Origin: Calycina herbarum
Taxonomy: Eukaryota > Ascomycota > Leotiomycetes > Helotiales > Pezizellaceae
Assembly: GCA_001414485.1 (NCBI GenBank)
Contig: LLEY01000327.1
Location: 1-25,934 of the forward strand
DNA length: 25,934 nt
Direction: 5' to 3'
The notes below the pieces were generated by a model. That model had not been told where the DNA came from. It saw only the letters and a list, made by a program, of their open reading frames with translations, and ran no database searches. The first letter of the stretch is position 1, and each line of letters opens with the position of its first letter. This document shows positions 1-8,439 of the stretch, one piece after another. The position numbers were made by a program, and so were the translations under genes.

Positions 1-253
1 ATACGTATGCGGAAGTATATGTAATTAATATACAAAACTTAACGCGTTGCTCTAGAGTGCTCTAGACACATCAGAACCACGAGGTCACGTGGTATTCTGA
101 CTAAGCTTAACTTTTAGGTCTATATACGCTTAAGCACGTATGTCTAAGTATACTAGATACTAATATATAAATTATTTATAATAAAGTATTTTCTTTAGAT
201 ATTAATTATACTTAACCCCTTATATTTATACTATTTATTTATATATTATTATA
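1..253 (-). mobile_element. copia-type 3' LTR, cut by the window start
   Basis: This is the distal part of a copia LTR, read on the minus strand. Positions 1-170 match 7620-7790 almost base for base and match the inverse of 25530-25720. The sequence runs on to an ATTATTATA end at 253, the same terminal motif as the solo LTR ending at 7794. Because the gag gene to its right runs on the minus strand, this is the 3' LTR of that unit. Its other end lies outside the window. It differs from the 5' LTR at 1191-1641 by many transversions as well as transitions, so RIP alone cannot explain the difference. Confidence 0.8.
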
Positions 254-1182
254 ATACTCTTATTAGTAGAGTTATTTAGGTTCTTCGTATTATTTACCTC
301 AAAGTCTAGATTGTCTAGACTAATATTATTATCGTCTTTATTATTAATACTATTATAGTTGAGATTTGTAAACATAATATCGACATTATTATCTCTTATC
401 TCTTGAGAACTCTTCTCTTCTCTTGTATTCTCCTTAGAGCTAGACCTAAGTGTTCCTCTTTTAAACTTAAAGTGTTTAGGAGCTTTCCAAGGGTATAGAT
501 AATAACACCCCTCTATAAGGTGTGTAGTGTGTTTATAATAGTTATAATATATACCTTTTATAACCTTATAAGCCTTCTTTCCCTTATAGCTCTTTTTATA
601 AGGAGTAGAGCTTATAAAAGCTTCTTCTTCTTTAGACTCTTATTATTTAGATTCATCTATAAGATTAGAGAATAGATTCTCTATAGTATAAGAGTCTATG
701 TTATTTCGAAGAGATTACGTTATATTAGATATAATGTTTTTATAGTCCTTGCTTAGGTTATTAAGTACCTAAGCTATAACTACTTGTCGAGGGAGTTCTA
801 TACTCTTAGCTTTAAGTTGATTACTAAGGTGTTTAACTTTATTAAGATATTCTTCTATAGAAGAGTATTTGTCTAAAGAGGTATTAAAGAACTCTCTACA
901 AAGTAGGAATTCTAATGAGAATCCTTTAGAGCTATAGAGGTTCTTAAGTGTATCCTAAGTATCCTTAGTATTAAGTTTATCTTAGATTTATAGAAGAGGC
1001 CTATTCTCTACAAGTAATTATATATTACTTAATACTTTAAGATCTTGTTCGTCTTCGATCGACGACATAATATACTCAAGTTGTCCTTCCTTAGTAAGGA
1101 AGGCCTTAGTACGTATTACCTAGACTTTATAGTTAAGAGAGCCTTTAAGCTTTTGTATTATGATTTTGTCGTAGGTCGGCAT
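235..1182 (-). pseudogene. gag: copia gag (capsid/nucleocapsid), RIP-degraded
   Basis: This is a Gag structural protein of a Ty1/copia element, about 315 codons. It starts at an ATG (1182-1180) only 8 nt inside the 5' LTR and begins MPTYDKIIIQKLKG. The middle shows the UBN2/Retrotran_gag_2 pattern: a TLKNLYSS stretch, then EFFNTSLDKYSSIEEYLNKV and a LNNLSKDYKN stretch. Near codon 210 there is a nucleocapsid zinc knuckle of CX2CX4HX4C form, now reading YNYYKHTTHLIEGC with two Cys turned to Tyr (C>Y is the RIP pattern). At least eight in-frame stops sit at Trp or Gln positions. The frame closes at 237-235, just inside the 3' LTR. No protease, integrase or RT follows, so the internal region encodes Gag only. 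Confidence 0.85.
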
Positions 1183-1190
1183 TGCTACTA
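1183..1190 (-). promoter_or_regulatory. Primer-binding site (initiator Met tRNA type)
   Basis: Immediately after the 5' LTR the minus strand reads TAGTAGCA. With one RIP change (TGG to TAG) this is TGGTAGC, which pairs with the GCUACCA 3' end typical of initiator Met tRNA, the usual primer of fungal copia elements. The site directly abuts the gag ATG, leaving essentially no leader. The match is short. Confidence 0.55.
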
Positions 1191-1641
1191 TGTAAAATAG
1201 TCACGTAAGAGGGACAAAAGATAGAAGACATGGATATATATTATATATATATATGTGTCTGTGTATATATGTCTATGTATATGTGTCTGTGTATATGTGT
1301 CTATATATGTGTTCTAGGGCCTAGTTATATAGAAATATGTACAAAGGATTCCGAATGCGGATATGTCACGTGATTTCGGGATGCGGAAGTGATGTCCGGA
1401 TACGGAAGTAGTCTTAGAACAAAGAAGAACAAAGAGAATAATATCCGAAAACAACGCGTTGATCTAGAGCGTTCTAGACGCGTCGTAAATCAGTAACTGC
1501 TTAATCATCCTAACTAGGCTTAACTTTTTAGGTCTATATATACTCGAGCACGTGACTCTAAGTATACCAGATACTAATATAAAATTATATCTGATATTAT
1601 TTTTACTTAATCTCTTATATCTATACTTTTATTCTATACTA
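1191..1641 (-). mobile_element. copia-type 5' LTR
   Basis: This full LTR is about 451 bp. On the plus strand it begins TGTAAAATAGTCACG, like TGTTAAAATGGTCACG at 7350, and ends ...CTATACTA. The minus-strand sense copy has a TATATATAGACC box near 1540, a plausible TATA element. It is the same family as the LTRs at 1-253, 7350-7794 and 25521-25934 but a diverged subfamily: the 46-bp minisatellite of those LTRs is absent, although the ACAAAGGATTCCGAATGCGG motif related to it is present. The gag gene starts directly at its left edge. Confidence 0.78.
1234..1311. repeat. TA/TG-rich microsatellite inside the copia LTR
   Basis: The stretch starts as (TA)n and passes into repeats of about 14-20 bp of the form TATATGTGTCTGTG. 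An equivalent (TA/TG)n tract is at the same LTR position at about 7400-7470, so it is an LTR feature and not a host microsatellite. Confidence 0.8.
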
Positions 1642-2314
1642 AGGAACAGATATATTAGGTTAATTGTCGAGGTTTCCTTAGTTCTAAGATATCTTAATAA
1701 TATAATAGCCCGCGGGTAAAGCTTAGAGCCTAAGATATATAGTAACGATTGTTTCGTAGTCTTATCTTTTGATTATAAGTATAGCTTAGGTTTTTAATAA
1801 GATTATCTACTGATAAATACACAAGTTAAAACAACGTAATAACACGTAGTATAGTAAGATATACTAACCTTGATTCTTAGTTATATAACTATAAGAAGTA
1901 AATAGATAAGAACTAGTAATCCTATAAGGCGTACTTAACTCTTATAAGATACTAGACTAATATAGGCGCTTAGTAATCTACTAGAGCGTAGTATACAGAG
2001 TAAGTAGACTAGTAATATCTAGAGAAAGATATCTTAAAAAAAACTCTTAATAATATAGAGTTAGAAGTAATTAACGTGTTTATATAAGAGGATATCTAAT
2101 ACGAAATTAACACTAGGTCACGTGAAACAAAGTTGTATAGACAGGAACTTTGCCGGGTATATAACCTGTTTATAGGTCAAAGTTCAAGAGTGGATTACGT
2201 AATAGGTGTAATAATAATTGATTAAATTAAGAAAAGAAAGACTAAACTATAGAGATATCTACTCTATCTATATACAAGTGTAATTCTAAATACTACTTTA
2301 GACTATAGCTGCTT

Positions 2315-2491
2315 TATAACCGGCTATATATAATACTATTCTTTTGTAACCGGATATATATAATACCGTGTTTCTAACTCTATAACCGGATTCTTATATA
2401 GCTAAACAGATATATATAATACTATGTTTCTAATCTATAACCGAGTCCTTAGACAGCTGAACTAGATAGATCTAATACCGTATACTAAATC
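2315..2491. repeat. Imperfect tandem repeat built on TATAACCGG...ATATATAATAC
   Basis: Four consecutive units start at about 2315, 2347, 2381 and 2436, each opening with (TA)TAACCG and ending with a block close to TATAATACYRTGTTTCTAA. The first two units are about 32-34 bp. The last two are about 55 bp because of a spacer of the type TTCTTATATAGCTAAACAG. Copies differ mostly by transitions. Confidence 0.7.
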
Positions 2492-2544
2492 GGATCTTTA
2501 TATATCCGAACTACGTCTAGGGTATTTAAACGACTAGACTTATT

Positions 2545-2588
2545 TAGTACTAGTATAAGTACTTAACTAGTACTAGCGTAAGTGCTTA
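2545..2588. repeat. Two-copy 21-bp direct repeat, period 23
   Basis: TAGTACTAGTATAAGTACTTA at 2545 is followed by TAGTACTAGCGTAAGTGCTTA at 2568. The three mismatches are all transitions, as expected from RIP acting on a perfect duplication. Confidence 0.75.
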
Positions 2589-2609
2589 TTATATACTAAT
2601 ATAAATCAA

Positions 2610-2880
2610 CTACTGCTACTAGTTATAATCGATAATAGTAGACACGTACTCTAGGCTATAGAGGAAATAGTAAACTCGAGAAGAGATAAGACTAAAGTAT
2701 TTCAATACCTTATTTAATAGAGAGGCTATAGAGCAGAGGCGGACTTATAAGAACTATTAACTTATGTAATATAAGATACTACCTCTATTCGTAAGTTTAA
2801 GAAGCGCTTTCTACGTAAGTTAAAACCTACTAAAAACGAACGATTATAAAGAGAAAAATAGCCGAGGAAATTAAGAAGGA
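2610..2880 (+). pseudogene. Chromodomain remnant of a Ty3/gypsy chromovirus (element C)
   Basis: This is the C-terminal end of an integrase-chromodomain polyprotein. The chromodomain binds methylated H3K9 in heterochromatin and directs integration there. A proline-type linker (LLLLVIID, from PPPPVIID) leads into AIEEIVNSRRDK, then FQYLI followed by two RIP stops where Arg/Trp residues stand, RGYRAEAD, ELLTYV (from W-EPLTHV) and a basic tail FKKRFLRKLKPTKNERL. This matches the fold EVEEIL..YLVKWKGY....TWEP..L. It sits 5' of the RNase H and integrase of element B, the wrong order for one element, and its sequence differs from the B and A chromodomains. I therefore assign it to a third truncated chromovirus. 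Confidence 0.72.
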
Positions 2881-2959
2881 AAGAGAGATCTTATATAAGA
2901 GTTTTTGATTTAGTAAATAGACTTACTTAAGTGGCTCGCTAAGTAAGATTACGGATATA

Positions 2960-3240
2960 TCCTTCTATAGACATATAAATAGCTAGAGAGTACGCAGAGC
3001 CTCTCTCTTCCCTTCTTACGAATAATCTATTCTTTAATCTCTACTATAATATATTACTCTCTAAAGCTCTCTATAATAATTAAGATAGACGTCTTAGACG
3101 AAATAATCGCTAGAATACTATTATAATAGTAAGCTAATAGAGAGTAGTACCTAGTAGCTTACTTTAGTAAGGTTATATTCTTAGCTAAGTATAATAAGAT
3201 ACTATTCTAGAAAAGAGAATAGAAAAGCAGACGTCTTAAT
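2960..3240 (+). pseudogene. pol: Chromovirus B: collapsed RNase H region
   Basis: This is the tail of the reverse transcriptase/RNase H part of a Ty3/gypsy pol. Visible blocks are KIDVLDEIIARIL at 3081 (family TDASD.AIAGVL, with the first RNase H Asp) and VAYFSK at about 3155. Soon after, at about 3210, a RKADVL stretch matches RADALSRR, which normally lies about 100 residues downstream of YFSK. The middle of RNase H is therefore missing, apparently by internal deletion. No RT motif could be read upstream, so the element is truncated at its 5' side here. Confidence 0.6.
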
Positions 3241-4191
3241 ATTAAAAATAGACGAGTTATAGATATAAAAGAATAAGTTAATATAGAAGTACTTAAAGAT
3301 CTTAAGATTAAAATAAGCTCTATTATACTAGCTCTAGTTAACAACGATTACTTCTAAGAATCTTTTATATTCTCTAAACGTATCTATAAAGCGAATAAGA
3401 ATACTAAGACAATTTAAGCTCTATAAGTATAAGCTAAAAACGACGTAGATTCCCTATATACTTTAGAAGAGGGCCTACTACTTTATTAAGGTTATCTAGT
3501 AGTACTAGACCTCGATATTTTATAAATAGATTTAATTTACGAAGTATATAACTACTACGAGTATTAAAGAGTAAATATACTAAGAGATAAAACACCTAGC
3601 TATCTATATCTACTTCTAGTCTCGCTACGTATATAGTAATATATAGTAATAGACTTTAAATCCCTTTTAGCTAATAAGTATAGTTTTAATAACGTATTTA
3701 TAGTTATTAACCGCTTATCTCAATAGTCTATTTCTATTCTCTATTAAAAGGAAGCTAGGCTATACTTATAACACGTATTATAGTATTATAAGATTCTAGA
3801 GAGTATTATCTTAGACAGAGGTCTCTGGTTTATCTTAGTATTCTAGTAAGAGTTTATATAAATTCTTAATATCTAGCTTTAACTTTCTACTATAAACTAT
3901 ACCTAGATAGATAATTAGACTAAGATTATAAATTAATATCTAGACTAGTGTTTATAATATTATATTAACTACTACTAGAATAATTAGTTAGAGCTACTTC
4001 TTATCATAGACTACGTCTAGCTAGTACTACTTTATAGTATTTTAGAATATTCTCTTTTAAACTATAAAAGAGTTACTTACTAAGAACTTCTTTTAACTAG
4101 TATATACTTAGACTCTTGAATATATAAGAGAAGTTATTATATAAAGAAGCTATAATAGTTATAAAAACTCTTTAAAAGATACTAGACGTGG
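3241..4191 (+). pseudogene. pol: Chromovirus B integrase, first part, broken at inversion point
   Basis: This is a Ty3/gypsy integrase that would insert element cDNA. After a linker, a degraded HHCC zinc-binding region lies near 3480-3600. The DDE core follows: VIDFKSLLANKYSFNNVFIV at about 3647 (first Asp), IILDRG at about 3807 (second Asp), and TKIIN near 3918. In the last the expected Glu of TEI.N has become Lys, a TG to TA change on this strand. The frame goes on through SELLPIIDYAQLVL-like and SIG.SPFELNYG-like blocks to AIIVIKTL and ILDVD at 4170-4190, where plus-strand homology stops. The frame resumes in frame on the minus strand from 15067 leftward, so the gene was cut by an inversion. 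Confidence 0.85.
4188..4191. other. Left inversion breakpoint (GTGG)
   Basis: To the left is plus-strand integrase of chromovirus B; to the right is minus-strand protease/pol of chromovirus A, with no spacer. The same 4 bp occur inverted at the right breakpoint (15068-15071). Confidence 0.8.
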
Positions 4192-5619
4192 CGCTAACCT
4201 TGTTCTAGCCTTAAAGTTATAAACGCGAACCTATATATTTATATCGACTAAAAGTTATTATCCTAGCTTTCTAGTCGATTTCTAGATTATGTTCCTAAAT
4301 CTATAGTATACTAAGTATTACTTCCTTACTTTCTATTTTAATAATATCGAATTATATATTTAAGTAGTATTCTTTAATATTAACTTCTATTAGAATAGTT
4401 TACTAATTAATAATCCTATTTTAATATATAATATCTATTCTATTAACTACTCTTAGTTAATATAGTCTTATCCCTTTAATTAGAACGTTTAGCTTCTCTT
4501 AAGCTATTAAGGAGATAAAGTTGTCTATTGCTTCTAAGTCTATTATAACTTATAACTTTTTTCCTCTTACTTCTATAGTTATTACTAACTGTCTTTCTTC
4601 TAAAGTAGTATTTAATTTTACTTTAATATATTAGACTTTAAAAGATTGATTTTCTTAATTATAACTCTTTCTCTCCTCGTTCTTATACTATAGAAAGAAT
4701 CTTACTCTTTCCTTATTAGTATATACTACCTTATATACTAATCTATATTCTACGATTCCTATAGTTTTAGGAATTTCTCTTATAAATCGCTTTAGTATTT
4801 GTTTATAATTATATTAGATCTATTTATAACTAGTTTCTAAAATAGCTTCTATAGACTATAGTTCTCTTATATATAGATAATCTAAAGTAGCCTCTAGTAT
4901 ACTTATCTCTAGCTTTATATAGTAAACCTTAAATATATAGTCTCTTAAATTCTTTTCCTTAACTGTCTAAATCTAGGACTAAGGAAAGAATACTACTCTT
5001 TTATTATTAGATAAAGCTACCTTATATATCTGATAATATTCTACCGTTCTAGTAGGTTCTAGTAAAATTCCTTTGAATCGTTTCTATAATAACTAATCTA
5101 AGGTTAGACTTAGTTTATATCGTATCTATTATACTATTATTTCTTAAACTATTTCTATAAACTATAGTTCTCTTATTAATAGATAGTATAATTCTTCTAG
5201 TTCTGTTTTAGCCTATTTAGTTATATCGAGTTCCCTTTACTCCTAGAATAGTATACTAAATAGTTATTATAAGTTATATTTTCTAAATACTAGCTTATTA
5301 TTTCTAATTAACATAACTATAATATATTATTTAAATTCCTCTAGTATAACATCTTTAGGTAGTATCCTAAGGAAAGAGGTTTTAATTTATCCTTTAAATC
5401 CTGTTAGAACTTACTATATCTATATACTGATTTTATTTAAAATATTATATATCCTCTATATATCCCCTACTTTAGAGTAGCTAGGTTTTTTAACTAGTTA
5501 TTACTTATGTTCTAGTTCTTTTCCTTTAATAGTTTTTCGCCTAGTAATTAGGCTAACTAGAGTTATTGTTTTAGAGTTATTACTTATAACTATATATATT
5601 ATTAAGATAGTTAGATTAA
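4192..5619 (-). pseudogene. pol: Chromovirus A: gag-pol linker and aspartic protease
   Basis: The minus strand encodes the N-terminal part of a Ty3/gypsy Pol. The retropepsin is recognisable near 4540-4200: VIID followed by a degraded S-G-A-T stretch (now DLEAIDNFIS; family DSGATxNFIS), then LNVLIKGI, and near the end GIPWI-like and ITF blocks. It would cut the Gag-Pol polyprotein. The gene is followed leftward only to 4192, where it is cut by the inversion; its continuation is RT at 15068 on the plus strand. Copy A' at 24290-25390 has the same sequence order uninterrupted, but lacks the part corresponding to about 5290-5615. RIP stops are frequent. Confidence 0.82.
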
Positions 5620-6982
5620 CTCCTCGTATTATATAAGAACTCTAGAAGTCTGGTTTCTAGTTATTAATATATGCTTATCGATTTCCTTATTTAAAGGTTC
5701 TAAGAAAAGCCTAAGTTTCTCTAACTTCGAGGTTTTTATTTTTATTTTCTTCTTCTAAACTAGAAGATAAGTCTAATATCTTCGAAGAACTAGTTAATAG
5801 TAGTAATTCGTATTCTAATTAAAGAGGTTACTCGGATCCTATTACTAATTATATATTATAATATTCTTTAAGAAGTGGATCCCTATTATTATTAGTGTCT
5901 TAAACACTACTAACTCCTTTATTATTTTCAATCTAGGTTCTATATTCTTATACTTTAAGCTCCTTATCTATAAGTTTAATATAATCGGTTAAGGCTACCT
6001 ATTATTAAATAGTAGTATTAATTTGTTTCTTTCTCTTAGAGTCTTTCTTCTTACTATACTTATTTGCTCTATAACCTAGTAGGCTATAATTATAACATAA
6101 GTTCTACTCGCGTCGACGATTTCGCTCTTCCTAGGAAAGTCCTCCTTTCTTTAGAAAGGTTTTCTTCTACGTAGCGTTTACCTCCTTACTATATTTATTA
6201 GCGTAAGAGTACTTCCACTTCCCTAACCCTTTACTCTTTTCCCTATGTCTAGAGTTACTCTTTCTGAATTTATATAGGCGGTTATCTAACTAGACAACTT
6301 CTTTAATTATACCTATAATAGTTAAGAACTATATATTCTACTTAGCTATTTCCTTACGAATATATACCGTTAATCCTCTATAAAAGAGTTCTATAAGAGT
6401 GATAGCATCTTATCCTAACTTCGTCCTATAACGTTGAAATTCGTTAGTATAATCTATTGCTAATCTGGTTTAGTATAACTCTAAAAGCTTATATATAGCT
6501 GTTCGGATTATATCAAAGTCTTCGAAAACCTTCCTAATAGTTGCCTTAAATCCTCTCTAAGATTTAAATATAATCTTAGTTAATTCCATCTTTCCGTCTT
6601 TACTCTTATTCTTAAAGAAGTCCTCTAAGTATAGCTAGGCCTATTCTAATACTAATCCTCTAAGGTAGGAGATAGTAAAGATGGTTTATAAGTTATAATT
6701 ACCTTCGAACTTATTAGAGTTAAAGTTAAAGTAGATGTCTATTTAGAGAAGGAATAAGTCGAGTTCCTTTCGCTTCCCGTAATACGTATCTAGCATCTTA
6801 ACTTTAATAGACTCTAGTGCTTCGACCTTGTAGGGCTCGGGTACGTCCGGTATACTAATATTATCGTCGTTCCTAGTTAACTATATACCGGCAGGTGTCC
6901 TTCCAGTCGCACTTCCAGATATGCCTACGACGTTGACTCGACTAGTATTCGAGCTAGCCGCTGCGGGGGTTGCTAGGGCTAT
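5620..6982 (-). pseudogene. gag: Chromovirus A gag
   Basis: This is the Gag of a Ty3/gypsy chromovirus. The likely start is at 6982-6980, now ATA (ATG hit by RIP), giving an Ala/Ser/Thr-rich N-terminus ALATPAAASSNTSR about 30 nt inside the 5' LTR. A capsid region (Retrotrans_gag) follows at about 6830-6450: VEALESIKVKMLDTYYGKRK, then ISYLRGLVLE and LYLEDFF. Near 6058-6098 there is one nucleocapsid zinc knuckle, CYNYSLLGYRANKY, which restores to CX2CX4HX4C. The first 200 bp keep many CpG and few stops and look less damaged than the rest. I found no tRNA primer-binding match between LTR and gag. Confidence 0.85.
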
Positions 6983-7206
6983 AGCGACTGAACTTCTAAG
7001 CAGGTGCTTAAAGTATAACAAAACTTAAACAAACTAAACAAAGATAACTAAGTCTTAAAGGTTAGTATATAGGTAAGAAGTACAGATACGCTAGGTTGTT
7101 TACTTAGAAGTGAACTCGTTACTTATATCAAAGATGTCAAAGAAGATAATAAGATTAATAACTAAAGTTAAGCACAAAGCTCCTATCTAATAGCAGACGT
7201 GCCAGT

Positions 7207-7215
7207 CTTATATAG
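7207..7215 (-). promoter_or_regulatory. TATA box of the chromovirus A 5' LTR
   Basis: On the minus strand this reads CTATATAAG, followed by ACTGGCACGTCTGCT. The same box and following sequence are kept at 18894-18902 and 20453-20461 in the other two LTRs, which marks it as the likely core promoter. Confidence 0.6.
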
Positions 7216-7233
7216 AACCTTTATTCCTAAGTA

Positions 7234-7300
7234 TATCGCTTACATCGCTCGCGTTGCTCGCGTCGCTCGTGATTAAGGCGATCAGAGCGATATAGGCGAT
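7234..7300. repeat. TCGCT/AGCGA short-motif array in LTR A (5')
   Basis: This CpG-rich run consists of TCGCT-type motifs followed by AGCGA/GGCGAT motifs on the same strand, so the two halves are complementary and could fold back. It is conserved in the other two A-type LTRs (18809-18877 and 20481-20542) upstream of the TATA box. Confidence 0.7.
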
Positions 7301-7349
7301 CACGTCACATAACCGCACGTGACTTCTAATATTACTACAACAGTGAGAT

Positions 7350-7794
7350 TGTTAAAATGGTCACGTAAGAGGACAGAAGGCAGAAGGCAGAAGTCAAGGG
7401 TATAAATATATATATATGTATGTATATGTATATGTGTGTGTGTGTATGTATGTGTGTGTGTGTGTATGTCCTAGGTAGACGTCCCAGGACCTAGTTATAT
7501 ACACATGTGTACAAAGGACTCTTTATATATACGCATTCGGAATACGTATGCGGTGTACAAAGGACTCTTTGTATGTACGTATGCGGAATACGCTACAAAA
7601 CGCCACTTCCGTAAACGGAATACGTATGCGGAAGTATATGTAATTAATATATAAAACTTAACGCGTTGCTCTAGAGTGCTCTAGACACATCAGAACCGCG
7701 AGGTCACGTGGTATTCTGACTAAGCTTAACTTTTAGGTCTATATACACTTAAGCACTTATGTCTAAGTATACTAGATACTAATATATTATTATA
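7350..7794 (-). mobile_element. Solo copia LTR with GAGAT target duplication
   Basis: This 445-bp copia LTR begins TGTTAAAATGG and ends ATTATTATA (CA end turned to TA) on the plus strand. It has no internal region and is flanked by a perfect 5-bp duplication GAGAT (7345-7349 and 7795-7799). It lies inside the chromovirus A 5' LTR; the uninterrupted sequence is seen at 18760 in the 3' LTR. It lacks about 75 bp near the end compared with the LTR at 1-253, as does the LTR at 25521. It carries two 46-bp minisatellite units. It is best read as the product of LTR-LTR recombination. Confidence 0.9.
7511..7602. repeat. 46-bp minisatellite, two units
   Basis: ACAAAGGACTCTTT occurs at 7511 and again at 7557, a 46-bp period. 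Each unit holds an ATACGTAT/GCGGAATACG segment and a hairpin-forming TACAAAG...CTTTGTA. The homologous LTR at 25521 has four units. Confidence 0.85.
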
Positions 7795-7925
7795 GAGATC
7801 CTGAAATCCCAAATGTTCTTCGTATTACTGATTTCCTCCTATGTTACCTTCCATTCCCGGATGTTATACCTTGTCCTGTTAGAACGCCGTCTGAACTACT
7901 TACTACGCAACCGTGGTTCGTGACA

Positions 7926-7930
7926 ATAAC
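7926..7930. other. Target-site duplication ATAAC of chromovirus A
   Basis: This 5-bp sequence lies between the outer end of the 5' LTR and the LINE endonuclease. Its reverse complement GTTAT follows the 3' LTR at 19096-19100. The two copies are in opposite orientation only because of the inversion. Confidence 0.82.
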
Positions 7931-8425
7931 CTTACTATAAGCTGTGTCTCTTTTAAGCACCTACTACGTAGTAAGTTCGAGGGTAAGGTCTACGTTCTAG
8001 TTATATCTTTTGTATATATCTTAGAGAGAGTAGTAGACGTTTAAGTACTCTACTATAAGTGCTCTTCGAGGTCTTACTAGTTATAGTATATTCTTAATTA
8101 GTATCCTCCTCGTTTATAAGTTATATACTAAGTAGATTATTATTTCGTTTACTCCTTCCTCTATTATTATACTCGCCTAGTTCTTATCTATAGTATATAT
8201 CTAGCTTACTTTAGAGTATCTCTTATATATAAAAAGCACCGCTGCTTTATCTAACTAGACTATATTATACCTTAAGCTCGATAAGTAGCTAAGAGAGTCT
8301 CTTACGCTATTCTACGCTAGCTCTTAAATTATACGAATATTATATTCCTTCTTATAGTTTAGAGCCGCGTCGAGTACCTCTAGTGTCTTCCTCGTGTTCT
8401 AGTATAGTACTATTACACTTATAAT
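7926..8425 (-). pseudogene. LINE ORF2, endonuclease (APE-type) part
   Basis: This is the N-terminal part of the second ORF of a Tad/I-like non-LTR retrotransposon: an endonuclease/exonuclease/phosphatase domain that nicks target DNA to prime reverse transcription. It starts near NTRKTLEVLDAAL at about 8400, followed by EYNIRII and then a damaged QEPWW-like site, NSVRDSLSYLSS, DKAAVLFIYKR and LVRPRRALIVEYLNVYYSL. The last matches the IVGDLNxHHxLW motif of the family, with Asp and His lost. The frame runs to the ATAAC duplication at 7930, where chromovirus A is inserted. It continues in frame at 19096 on the plus strand (SKVI, then NSIINLAFLTKN, LGLDYIA from LDHGSDH). Confidence 0.82.
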
Positions 8426-8439
8426 AGTCTTATAAGAGT

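Larger units (their letters stand above)
1642..2609. other. AT-rich stretch without a recognisable gene
   Basis: About 970 bp follow the copia LTR. I recognise no protein domain in either strand. The last 300 bp hold two tandem repeats listed separately. A frame leading into the chromodomain at 2610 can be followed upstream through RIP stops, but its translation resembles no integrase and includes the tandem repeats, so I do not call it coding. It may be the remains of an LTR or the 3' end of element C. Confidence 0.5.
7014..7925 (-). mobile_element. Chromovirus A 5' LTR, interrupted by a solo copia LTR
   Basis: In element sense the LTR starts TGTCACGAACCACGG at 7925 and ends ...GTTATA (from GTTACA) at 7014, next to gag. 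Removing the nested solo LTR and one copy of its duplication (450 bp) leaves 462 bp, exactly the length of the 3' LTR at 18634-19095, which matches it along its whole length mainly with C/T and G/A differences. It is flanked on the outside by ATAAC at 7926-7930, the reverse complement of GTTAT found after the 3' LTR. Confidence 0.9.

Noticed and set aside
7234..7300. Possible CRISPR-like or short-repeat array
   Set aside because: Units are 5-10 bp, degenerate, lack spacers, and are part of a fungal LTR.
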